A DNA stretch of 12,760 nucleotides, taken from an uncultured Lachnospiraceae bacterium (GTDB lineage Bacteria > Bacillota > Clostridia > Lachnospirales > Lachnospiraceae). Below are positions 6,964 to 12,760 of the stretch, in pieces (position 1 is the stretch's first letter; the number at the start of each line of letters is the position of its first letter). A model generated the notes under the pieces. The model was not told where the DNA came from. It saw only the letters and a list, made by a program, of their open reading frames with translations, and did not search any database. Location: contig CAKRVA010000027.1 of assembly GCA_934408585.1 (NCBI GenBank), positions 1 through 12,760 of the forward strand. Direction: 5' to 3'. A program made the position numbers and the translations under genes.

Positions 6964-8361
6964 ATGGAATCAGAACAGAACACCAAAAATAAAATATTTC
7001 CATTTATGGCACTGGGAAGCCTGATTTATGCCTTTTGGTATACCTTTTGCCTCTATCGAAATAACTCCGGGATTACTTACCCTTTTTTCATCGGCGGAAC
7101 CTGCTTCTTTTTCTTCTTCTTTTTGAAAAAGTCAGGACGTACCGCCAGACCACTTGCAATCTTCGATACCGTTAGCCTGATGCTGCTTGGCATCTCGACC
7201 TGCTGCACAAGTGCTGTTTACCTGATTGTATTAAACAAATGGCTGATTTTGTTTTTATTTTTACATTTATTTCTTCATTCCTTTTATGAGGATGAAGAAT
7301 GGGATATTTTTTACTATATCGGTGCTGCCATCAAAACATTGTTTTCCAGCCTTGCATTTCTTTTTCAGCCCATCATTGATTTCAGTGATTTTCTGAAAGA
7401 GAAAAAGAATACCCAGAACTCCCGCAGTCACATTCTGCTGCCTATATTGATTGGAATCGGCATTGCTGTAATTATGCTTCCGCTGATTCTTTCCCTGCTC
7501 TGTAGTGCCGATGCTGTTTTTTATAATTTGTTCAGCGGCGTTCTTCAGGATATAATGAACTTTTACTTTTTGCAGAATATCTTTGTCCTCCTTGCCATGT
7601 TTCTGTTTGCCTTTCTGGCTTCTTACTGTATCATGACAAGACTGGAGCATCCGAACCTTTCCGGCTCCAAAAAGCAGAGAACTTACGAACCGGTTATTGC
7701 AATTACTTTTACCTCTGTTTTTTCGGTTATTTATGTTGTCTTTTGCCTGATACAGATTGTATATCTGTTTGCAGGACTTGGAACGCTTCCGGAAAACTAT
7801 ACCTATGCACAATATGCAAGAGAAGGCTTTTTTCAGCTTGTGTTTATCTGTCTGTTAAACCTTGCAATTGTTCTTCTCTGTATCCGGTTGTTTCAAAGAC
7901 ATCCGGCATTACAGATACTGCTTTCGGTTATTTCTATCTGTACTTTTGTGATGATTGCCTCTAGTGCCTACCGGATGGTTCTTTATATCAGTGTTTACCA
8001 TCTTACGATATTAAGGGTGTTTGTCCTTTGGGCGCTTCTTGTCATCAGCATTCTGATGGCCGGAACGATTGTCTATATTTATAATGACACTTTTCCATTT
8101 GTAAAATTCTGTCTTGTAGTCATTACGGTATTGTACCTGATTTTTTCCTTTGCACACCCGGACTACTGGATTGCAAAGTATAATATGGCTCATGGTGATT
8201 CTTCCTATACGTATGCCCTTTCCCTTGATGCGATTCCTGCATTTACAAGCAAAACCGAGGCTGCGTACGAATACCAGGCAATGCTGTTTCGAACCGATTA
8301 TTCTACTTCACCACTGCATTGGAATTTATCCCGGTGGTATGCACGTAAGCTTACGTCATAA
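6964..8361 (+). CDS. DUF4153/DUF4173-type polytopic membrane protein
   Basis: The product has 465 residues, mostly hydrophobic, with about 10-12 membrane segments. LLCSADAVFYNLF in the middle and YWIAKYNM followed by YALSLDAIPAF near the end are the features that suggest the DUF4153/DUF4173 group, of unknown function. I cannot decide between the two models by eye. ATG at 6964 is preceded by GGAGG (6951-6955) at 8 nt; a TTG at 6949 overlaps that site and is rejected. It lies 17 bp after the HTH gene and is the third gene of the operon. Its last 6 bp overlap the convergent HAD phosphatase gene. A perfect 14-bp palindrome (8343-8356) covers its final codons. Confidence 0.8.
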   Translation: MESEQNTKNKIFPFMALGSLIYAFWYTFCLYRNNSGITYPFFIGGTCFFFFFFLKKSGRTARPLAIFDTVSLMLLGISTCCTSAVYLIVLNKWLILFLFLHLFLHSFYEDEEWDIFYYIGAAIKTLFSSLAFLFQPIIDFSDFLKEKKNTQNSRSHILLPILIGIGIAVIMLPLILSLLCSADAVFYNLFSGVLQDIMNFYFLQNIFVLLAMFLFAFLASYCIMTRLEHPNLSGSKKQRTYEPVIAITFTSVFSVIYVVFCLIQIVYLFAGLGTLPENYTYAQYAREGFFQLVFICLLNLAIVLLCIRLFQRHPALQILLSVISICTFVMIASSAYRMVLYISVYHLTILRVFVLWALLVISILMAGTIVYIYNDTFPFVKFCLVVITVLYLIFSFAHPDYWIAKYNMAHGDSSYTYALSLDAIPAFTSKTEAAYEYQAMLFRTDYSTSPLHWNLSRWYARKLTS

Positions 8362-9006
8362 CCCCTTTTCAAGATAGGGAATCACGTCCTTTAAAGAAGC
8401 AACCACTCCTACGGTCAAAGCTGCAAGTTTTTCTGCCGGCTTTTTCATATCCGGGACACAAATGACCGGAATATGGGCATTATCAGCTGCCTGTATTCCG
8501 GCTTCACTATCTTCTAACACAAGGCAGTTCTCCACAGGTTCCCGTGCCTTTTCACATGCTTTCAAAAAGATATCCGGTGCCGGTTTTCCATGCTCTACCT
8601 CATACCCAAAAACCATTTCATCAAAATCATTTTCAATCTGCTGGTATTGAAGTGCAATTCTTGCCCGCTCCTCGGTGCTGGAAGTTGCAAGAATTATCTT
8701 ATATCCATGCGTTTTCAAATATTGGAGCAGTTCCCTTGCTCCCGGTTTCAATGCTACCCCACGATGAAAACATTCCATTTCAATCTCCATGGTAATCCGC
8801 ATTCCTTCTTCAAATGTTACCGGCAGATGGAACTGTTTGATTAATTCCTCCATATTATTTACGGCTGTCCTGCCACTATATATTTTTCCATATTCTTCGA
8901 TGGAAAGTCTCTGTCCGTATCGGCTTAATAAATCCTGATACATTTGATACGATATCATTTCACTGTCAATCAGAAGACCGTCCATATCAAAAATAACTGT
9001 ATTCAT
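8356..9006 (-). CDS. HAD phosphatase, beta-phosphoglucomutase-like
   Basis: This is a HAD subfamily IA protein of 216 residues. Motif I is FDMDGLLIDSE (D7, D9), motif II is ATSST (S109), motif III is HGKPAPD (K141) and motif IV is LEDSEAG (E165, D166). The small helical cap between residues 15 and 85 and the D-x-D-G-(L/V)-(L/I)-x-D-(S/T)-E form are typical of beta-phosphoglucomutase/phosphatase-like enzymes acting on small sugar phosphates. The substrate is not predictable here. AGGAG lies about 10 nt upstream of ATG. The gene ends convergently, overlapping the membrane-protein gene by 6 bp, and starts divergently from a DUF3892 gene across a 77-bp gap in which I see no convincing promoter. 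Confidence 0.92.
   Translation of the reverse strand: MNTVIFDMDGLLIDSEMISYQMYQDLLSRYGQRLSIEEYGKIYSGRTAVNNMEELIKQFHLPVTFEEGMRITMEIEMECFHRGVALKPGARELLQYLKTHGYKIILATSSTEERARIALQYQQIENDFDEMVFGYEVEHGKPAPDIFLKACEKAREPVENCLVLEDSEAGIQAADNAHIPVICVPDMKKPAEKLAALTVGVVASLKDVIPYLEKGL
8417..8445 (+). terminator. Weak candidate terminator for the DUF2975 operon
   Basis: AAAGCTGC (8417-8424) can pair with GCCGGCTTT (8435-8443) with one G-T pair and one bulge. TTTTT starts at 8441. It lies about 55 bp past the + operon stop, inside the opposing HAD gene, the same placement as the stronger terminator at 4826-4888. Confidence 0.3.
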
Positions 9007-9083
9007 CTTATCGATTCTCCTATGTATAGTTTTTCCTTTTTTTCAAATCCTATTTACAACAATAAAAAGAGAGGAGTTATAAA

Positions 9084-9395
9084 ATGACAGATAAAAACAG
9101 CGAACGCATGAGTTCCGCACTTGCAAAGAATACCATGGATGAAATTCCAACACCCAAAAGCAATGCCAAAGACATTGTCGGACTCGTAAAATCCAGCGGA
9201 AAAATCACCGGCTATCAGTTATCGGATGGAACCACCATTTCTAAAGAGGAAGGTGTTTCCATGGCAAAAAACGGAGAGTTAAACGGCGTTGGTGTTGCCC
9301 ATCGTAAAGATACCGAATATTTAAAATCGATTCCCGATGGAACCGATGACAATAACCTTGGCAACCTGCCATCGGTCAGCGAGTCGTCACTTTAA
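9084..9395 (+). CDS. DUF3892-containing small protein
   Basis: The product has 103 residues, is soluble and has no signal peptide. The central block (KDIVGLVKSSGKITGYQLSD, then GTTISKEEGVSMAKNGELNG, then VGVAHRKDTEYLKSIPD) matches the DUF3892 pattern of a short beta-rich domain with a conserved SDG and YL.S.PD. The function is unknown. The first 25 residues are polar and Ser/Asn/Lys-rich. GAGGAG (9071-9076) is 7 nt upstream of ATG. It is a single-gene unit, divergent from the HAD phosphatase and closed by the hairpin at 9425-9449. Confidence 0.82.
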   Translation: MTDKNSERMSSALAKNTMDEIPTPKSNAKDIVGLVKSSGKITGYQLSDGTTISKEEGVSMAKNGELNGVGVAHRKDTEYLKSIPDGTDDNNLGNLPSVSESSL

Positions 9396-9424
9396 GAAAA
9401 TCCAATGTTTGATATAGAGTAAAT

Positions 9425-9449
9425 TTGCCGGCACCATTTGTGCCGGCAA
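9425..9449. terminator. Bidirectional hairpin terminator
   Basis: A perfect 10-bp stem, TTGCCGGCAC (9425-9434) with GTGCCGGCAA (9440-9449) around a 5-nt loop, lies between two convergent genes: 30 bp after the DUF3892 stop and directly after the DUF3877 stop (9450-9452). Both flanks are only moderately T-rich, so it probably serves both strands. Confidence 0.8.
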
Positions 9450-9986
9450 TTATAATTCCTGATAGTCCTCCGGCAGGAAACGATGATAAATCAAATGGCA
9501 TCCTTCGTCCTTAAAGCAATAGTAATATCTATCCTTTGCATTTATAAAGTGGATGGCTATATCAAATTCCCCGTCCACAATTTTCTCTGTTTCATAAGGC
9601 TGTTGCTGCTTTTCAAACAATTCCAGTACTTCCTGCATTGTGGTGCCATGTTTGGAAAGAAGTTTTACAAGTTCATAAATAAAAGCATTTTTATCTGCCT
9701 GCAAATGAACATATTCAGATGCTGTCGGAGGGCACAGAAAACAAAAACGCTCTCCCTCATGCGACACTGTAACATCACCTAATGTATCCTTTACATATTT
9801 CGAAAATGTCTGCAATTCCTGCTCCATTTGTTCTGCTGCCACGTCAATTCCTGTCAGATGTTTTAAAGAGCTTAACGGATAATACAATCTGACCGGCTCC
9901 TTTAAATACCCAAGCTTTGCCTGTTGCTCTGCAATAATATCAATAATGTTTTCTTTTAGTTTTTCAAATGAACTGTTTTCTTTCAT
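9450..9986 (-). CDS. DUF3877 family protein
   Basis: The product has 178 residues, soluble and without obvious catalytic motifs. The N-terminal pattern (ENIIDIIAEQQAKLGY followed by VRLYYPLSSLKHLTG) is what I recognise as DUF3877, a family of unknown function found mainly in Clostridia. Other segments include FCFLCPP in the middle and DIAIHFINAKDRYYYCF near the end. It starts 18 bp after the stop of the alkyltransferase-fusion gene, so the two are likely cotranscribed, though the ribosome site (GAAAGAAG, about 6 nt before ATG) is weak. Nothing in the sequence links it functionally to its neighbour. Confidence 0.78.
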   Translation of the reverse strand: MKENSSFEKLKENIIDIIAEQQAKLGYLKEPVRLYYPLSSLKHLTGIDVAAEQMEQELQTFSKYVKDTLGDVTVSHEGERFCFLCPPTASEYVHLQADKNAFIYELVKLLSKHGTTMQEVLELFEKQQQPYETEKIVDGEFDIAIHFINAKDRYYYCFKDEGCHLIYHRFLPEDYQEL

Positions 9987-10004
9987 ATGCTGCTTCTTTC
10001 TATC

Positions 10005-10631
10005 CTATCGTTTCATTCCATATTGTTCCAGATTCACTTTGCCATCTACTACCTTAACGCCATCCTGTTCGAGAAGCTTCGCCTGTTTTCCTTTTCCGCC
10101 AAATGCAAATTCTCCGGCAAGTTCACCCTTCGCATTAACCACCCGGAAGCATGGAATGTGCTCCGGGTCTGGATTTTTGTGCAATGCATTTCCTACAGCC
10201 CTTGCCATCTTCTTATCTCCTGCCATTTCTGCAATCTGGCCATACGTGGCAACATGCCCTTTCGGTATTTTCTTCACTGCTTCATAAATCCTCTTTGTAG
10301 GACTGTCTGTTATCAAATCATAGCTTTCGGCAATCATACGCTTTACATCATCTTCCGGAATACTTCCGTCCATGATAATCGTATTCCAATGTTCCTTATT
10401 TTGATGATATCCCGGTACCACCGAAGCAAATGTCCCCCTCCAGAAATCGCGCCACTCTGGAGAAGTCTTTACATTCAAATGTAAAATACCATTCCATTCA
10501 TAAGTCCACAAAAATGCCTTTTTGCTTCCTTTCACGCGGACAAGCTGCCAATTGTTGTCACGAAAAGGAGCTTCCTGGTATGTATTTGGAAAGGATAGTC
10601 CATATTCCAACACTTCTGCTCTTGTTTTCAT
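10005..10631 (-). CDS. YjbR/MmcQ-alkyltransferase (MGMT) fusion protein
   Basis: This is a two-domain protein of 208 residues. Residues 1 to about 108 resemble MmcQ/YjbR proteins (LSFPNTYQEAPFRDNNWQLV, WRDFWRG, HWNTIIMDGSIPEDDV). Residues from about 110 onward match the DNA-binding and active-site half of O6-alkylguanine-DNA alkyltransferase: RIYEAVKKIPKGHVATYGQIAE with Y130, MARAVGNAL with the likely Arg finger R144, and IPCFRVV. Cysteine 161 is present, so it is not a Cys-less alkyltransferase-like protein, but the usual PCHRV reads PCFRV, replacing the histidine that activates the cysteine. It may bind alkylated DNA with altered or slower transfer. ATG at 10631 has only a weak ribosome site (AAGAG). 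The palindromic array lies just upstream, and DUF3877 follows in the operon. Confidence 0.88.
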   Translation of the reverse strand: MKTRAEVLEYGLSFPNTYQEAPFRDNNWQLVRVKGSKKAFLWTYEWNGILHLNVKTSPEWRDFWRGTFASVVPGYHQNKEHWNTIIMDGSIPEDDVKRMIAESYDLITDSPTKRIYEAVKKIPKGHVATYGQIAEMAGDKKMARAVGNALHKNPDPEHIPCFRVVNAKGELAGEFAFGGKGKQAKLLEQDGVKVVDGKVNLEQYGMKR

Positions 10632-10681
10632 CTGTTATATACTCTTTTCTTGCTTTAATAGCTTTGTCTGATTTATATGTT

Positions 10682-11022
10682 GGGTATGCAAGCTTCTTTT
10701 TGTTCTTTATACCCTCGCTGGCTCTTCGTTTTGGGTATAGTAGGTATTTTTCGTCCTATATACCCTCGCAAACTTCCTCCTGTGGGTATAGCAGGCTCTT
10801 TTTGTCACTTATACCCTCCGCTGGCTTTATGCTGTGGGTATAGCAGGCATTTTTTCTCCTAATATACCCCTGCTGGCTTCATGTTGTGGGTATAACAGAC
10901 ATTTTTCTCCTAATATACCCAATGCAAGCCTACTCCATGGGTATAGCAGGCATTTTTCGTCCTATATACCCAATGCCAACCCACTCATTGGGTATAATAG
11001 AATTTTTTCTTTCCTATATACC
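10682..11022. repeat. Seven-unit palindromic tandem array (51-52 bp period)
   Basis: Units begin with GGGTAT at 10682, 10733, 10784, 10836, 10888, 10939 and 10990, a spacing of 51, 51, 52, 52, 51 and 51 bp. Each has a 33-34 bp core, GGGTATA-N19-TATACCC, usually with an inner AGG/CCT pair, followed by a more variable 18-19 bp linker. Heptamers therefore alternate in orientation about every 25.5 bp. Between units 6 and 7 the pairing grows to 11 perfect bp (10965-10975 with 10986-10996). The last unit ends TATACCAA, losing its final arm base. It fills most of the 457-bp gap between two minus operons. ORFs across it lack ribosome sites and are broken by the 52-bp units, so I call it non-coding. 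Confidence 0.9.
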
Positions 11023-11077
11023 AAAAAACCACCTGCGATGTTCTTTCTTATACTTGAAAGTATATCACAGATGGTTT
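11023..11077 (-). terminator. Terminator of the EamA-oxidoreductase operon
   Basis: On the minus strand the arm 11077-11064 pairs with 11039-11026 over 14 positions, including two G-U pairs that would be mismatches on the other strand, so the hairpin is built for minus RNA. An inner ATACTT/AAGTAT (11050-11063) extends it. Six U follow (A-run 11023-11028). It lies 11 bp past the stop of the oxidoreductase gene and touches the end of the palindromic array. Confidence 0.8.
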
Positions 11078-11088
11078 CTTCTCTTCTA

Positions 11089-11727
11089 CTAGCAAATTTT
11101 TGTTTGGGTATGCCTTATAAAGTTTGTTGAAACGCGTGGTTCCTTTTCGGGGAGTCCGAATTTTTCTTTTCCAAGGGCGATGCTCTTCATCAAAAAACTC
11201 ATATTTCTGGCAAGGGCACGCATAGTCTGTCTTCCTTCTTCATCCTGGATTGCCTCGCCTTTGTCCCTGCCATGAATAGAATTCCAATACTGGCTTGGTG
11301 CTACCGGCATATTGGAAATCGTAAAATATTTGTTCAATTCGTCGAAGGTTGCGGAGCATCCACCTCTTCTCGCACATACCACACTTGCTCCAACTTTCAT
11401 GGATTTGTCAAAATGTGTGCTATAAAACAGCCTGTCCAAAAAGGCTACTAATGTTGCATTGGCAGAAGCATAATATACCGGACTTGCCACTACAAGTCCA
11501 TCTGCTTCCTCAAATTCAGATGCCAGTTCATTTACTGCATCATCAAAGACACATTTGCCTGTTTTGGCACACTGGTTACAGGCAATGCATCCCCGGATAT
11601 CCCGGTTTCCTATCTGCACAAGAGATACTTCAATTCCTTCTTTTTCAAATACCTCTTTCATTTCATTCAATGCCACGGTTGTGTTTCCATCCACTCTCGG
11701 ACTACCATTAATCATTAATACTTTCAT
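11089..11727 (-). CDS. Flavodoxin-fold FMN oxidoreductase with Cys cluster
   Basis: This is an NADPH-dependent FMN reductase / iron-sulfur-flavoprotein-like protein of 212 residues. MKVLMINGSPRVDGNT at the start is the FMN phosphate-binding loop, and VVASPVYYASANATLVAFLDRL is the second flavin-contact region. Residues 47-59 (CIACNQCAKTGKC) form C-x2-C-x2-C-x5-C, the compact spacing of iron-sulfur flavoproteins, so a [4Fe-4S] cluster is possible. PRVSTNFIR is a familiar end for the family; seven more residues (HTQTKIC) follow here. I chose ATG 11727, with AAGGAG about 7 nt upstream, over a longer frame from 11775 that would overlap the transporter gene. It is the second gene after the EamA transporter (25-bp gap). 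The electron-transfer partner is unknown. Confidence 0.9.
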   Translation of the reverse strand: MKVLMINGSPRVDGNTTVALNEMKEVFEKEGIEVSLVQIGNRDIRGCIACNQCAKTGKCVFDDAVNELASEFEEADGLVVASPVYYASANATLVAFLDRLFYSTHFDKSMKVGASVVCARRGGCSATFDELNKYFTISNMPVAPSQYWNSIHGRDKGEAIQDEEGRQTMRALARNMSFLMKSIALGKEKFGLPEKEPRVSTNFIRHTQTKIC

Positions 11728-11752
11728 AAGAAACTCCTTTCCCTGAATCCTT

Positions 11753-12601
11753 TTAACTATCTTTTCCCAATTCACAAAAAACTGCAGAACCTAATATCAG
11801 AATTGCACCTAAAATCCCAATTACGGACATTTTTTCATGAAGAATACATACTGATAAAAGCAGTGCCACTACCGGGTCCACATAGCTGAACAACGCTACG
11901 GTCTGTGTTTTTAAATGATCCATGGAACCAAAATATAATGTATAGCTGATTCCTGTATGCACTACTCCGACAACCAGAAGAAGTGCAACTACCGATAAAT
12001 TCCAGCTATTCTTTTCCGGCACACCGGATAACAAAAGATATGGAATCATAATTAATGACGCAGATCCCAATTGAATCATCGTTTTTTCATATGCATCTAT
12101 TCCCGGTAGACTTTTGTTCAGTATCACCACCACTGCATAAATAATTGCAGCTCCGATACCAAGCAGGATTCCTTTCACATCACCACTCTGTAAACCTCCT
12201 GATTCGGTAATCCCTGAAATCAATACCATTCCAGCCAATGCAAGCAGTGTGCAAATTGTCTTTTTTACCGTCATCCTTTCCCGGAAAACAATACACGATA
12301 ATATCACAACAAATGTCGGCTCCATATAATAGCAAAGCGTTGCCACTGATACGGACGTATAATTGTATGCCTCAAACAGCATCATCCAGTCTATGCCTAT
12401 CAGTGCCCCTGTAATTACAAGTAACACCAACGTTTTTCCCTGCAGATGATGTGCAAATTTCTTCCCTTTTATTTTAACAAACAAATATAAAAATATAGCT
12501 CCGACCACGCCACGGAAAAATGCAATCCATGCAGAAGGCAGCGGAATCATTCTTCGAAATATCCCAATGGTTCCAAAAATAAACATGGCGGAAATAAGCA
12601 T
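11753..12601 (-). CDS. EamA/DMT-family transporter
   Basis: This is a drug/metabolite-transporter superfamily membrane protein of 282 residues with about ten hydrophobic segments and the internal duplication of two EamA domains. The first half has MLISAMFIFGTIGIF at the start, YNYTSVSVATLCYYMEPTF and FRERMTVKKTICTLLALAGM. The second half mirrors these with HLKTQTVALFSYVDPVVALL and LHEKMSVIGILGAILILGS. Such proteins usually export amino acids or small metabolites; the substrate is unknown. The open frame reaches a TTG at 12652, but that TTG is part of the -35 box of the gene's own promoter, so I place the start at ATG 12601. The ribosome site there is weak (GAAGA, 8 nt) and the leader only about 15 nt. 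The oxidoreductase gene follows in the same operon. Confidence 0.88.
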   Translation of the reverse strand: MLISAMFIFGTIGIFRRMIPLPSAWIAFFRGVVGAIFLYLFVKIKGKKFAHHLQGKTLVLLVITGALIGIDWMMLFEAYNYTSVSVATLCYYMEPTFVVILSCIVFRERMTVKKTICTLLALAGMVLISGITESGGLQSGDVKGILLGIGAAIIYAVVVILNKSLPGIDAYEKTMIQLGSASLIMIPYLLLSGVPEKNSWNLSVVALLLVVGVVHTGISYTLYFGSMDHLKTQTVALFSYVDPVVALLLSVCILHEKMSVIGILGAILILGSAVFCELGKDS

Positions 12602-12622
12602 TACTATATCTTCAGTGCTTAC

Positions 12623-12652
12623 ATTATACGTCGTTGCAAAAGAGTACGTCAA
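12623..12652 (-). promoter_or_regulatory. Sigma-A-type promoter for EamA operon
   Basis: On the minus strand TTGACG (12652-12647) and a perfect TATAAT (12628-12623) are 18 bp apart. Transcription should begin near 12616, only about 15 nt before ATG 12601. It begins directly after the U-run of the upstream terminator. Confidence 0.75.
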
Positions 12653-12655
12653 ACG

Positions 12656-12686
12656 AAAAAAACAGACAGGGAAATTTCCCCTGTCT
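12656..12686 (-). terminator. Terminator for the gene right of the window
   Basis: On the minus strand AGACA and GGGAAA arms pair with TTTCCC and TGTCT (12664-12686), with one bulged base at 12681. G and then seven U follow (A-run 12656-12662). It should end a minus transcript entering from the right, immediately before the EamA promoter. Confidence 0.82.
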
Positions 12687-12730
12687 CAGACTGTAGACAA
12701 GGTGCTCCGAGAAACTTACGTTTCTCGGAG
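12664..12730 (-). other. Two-hairpin element with conserved 17-nt core, copy 2
   Basis: Read on the minus strand, an 11-bp stem (CTCCGAGAAAC/GTTTCTCGGAG, 12730-12705, 4-nt loop) is followed after four bases by TTGTCTACAGTCTGAGA (12700-12684). Its last bases enter the terminator hairpin at 12686-12664. The order, spacing and 17-nt core equal copy 1 at 38-106, while both stems differ in sequence. Confidence 0.55.
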
Positions 12731-12740
12731 TCTTTTTCTT
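12705..12740 (+). terminator. Possible + strand terminator at the right edge
   Basis: The 11-bp stem 12705-12715/12720-12730 is followed on the + strand by TCTTTTTCTT, so it could stop + transcripts. No + gene lies just upstream in the window, so this may only be a by-product of copy 2's first hairpin. Confidence 0.4.
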
Positions 12741-12760
12741 AGTGCCTATGAAATTTGTGC

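Noticed and set aside
9007..9083. Promoters in the HAD/DUF3892 divergent gap, e.g. TATAGT at 9035-9040
   Set aside because: No -35 box lies at 16-18 bp on either strand; the promoters may use another sigma factor or lie elsewhere.
10682..11022. A CRISPR array
   Set aside because: The linkers are only 18-19 bp and related to each other, the repeats are imperfect inverted repeats, and no cas gene is present.
10430..11130. ORFs across the array encoding 17-residue periodic peptides (GYSRHFSSYIP-like), which might look like a repeat protein
   Set aside because: There is no ribosome site, the two 52-bp units break the frame, one ORF begins inside the alkyltransferase gene, and the DNA symmetry explains the periodicity.
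11728..11775. Longer N-terminus for the FMN oxidoreductase
   Set aside because: The internal ATG 11727 has a good AAGGAG site and begins exactly at the family's first beta strand; the extension would run into the transporter gene.

Overview
The window looks like chromosomal DNA from a low-to-medium GC Gram-positive anaerobe, most likely a member of Lachnospiraceae (Clostridia). This rests on strong GGAGG-type ribosome sites, sigma-A-type promoters, many U-tailed hairpin terminators, and family combinations (SPFH + short Arc-like protein, DUF2975 + YozG-like HTH, DUF3877, DUF3892) that I associate with that group. I see no integrase, transposase, tRNA, rRNA or phage gene. The coding content is mostly ordinary; the unusual signals are in the intergenic DNA and in one convergent gene end.

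Layout. Positions 1-126 hold a two-hairpin element with a U-tailed terminator on the + strand. carB (minus, 127-3348) is a full-length carbamoyl-phosphate synthase large subunit without carA beside it. It is divergent from a + operon of an SPFH membrane protein and a 65-residue ribbon-helix-helix protein (3538-4784). Facing that operon is a minus operon of a dCMP-deaminase-family enzyme followed by a YjjG-like HAD nucleotidase (6040-4800). With carB, this gives a pyrimidine flavour to the left third. Next is a + operon of DUF2975 membrane protein, YozG-like HTH regulator and a large DUF4153/DUF4173-type membrane protein (6239-8361). It ends 6 bp inside a convergent beta-phosphoglucomutase-like HAD phosphatase (9006-8356). 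A lone DUF3892 gene (9084-9395) shares a perfect hairpin terminator with a convergent minus operon of a YjbR/MmcQ-alkyltransferase fusion and a DUF3877 protein (10631-9450).

The only gene-free stretch over 300 bp is 10632-11088. It holds seven tandem 51-52 bp units made of alternating inverted GGGTATA/TATACCC heptamers, followed by a minus-strand terminator. To the right is a minus operon of an EamA/DMT transporter and an FMN-binding flavodoxin-fold oxidoreductase (12601-11089). Its promoter lies inside the longest possible ORF, so the start must be moved downstream. The right edge (12656-12740) carries a second copy of the left-edge element in opposite orientation, sharing a 17-nt core.

Most interesting: (1) the two-copy hairpin/TTGTCTACAGTCTGAGA/terminator element; (2) the seven-unit palindromic array; (3) a long terminator for the SPFH operon inside the 3' coding end of the opposing HAD gene; (4) paired TGATATCA palindromes on the promoter of an operon that encodes its own ribbon-helix-helix protein. 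I found no complete new multi-gene defence or mobile system, and I do not claim one.
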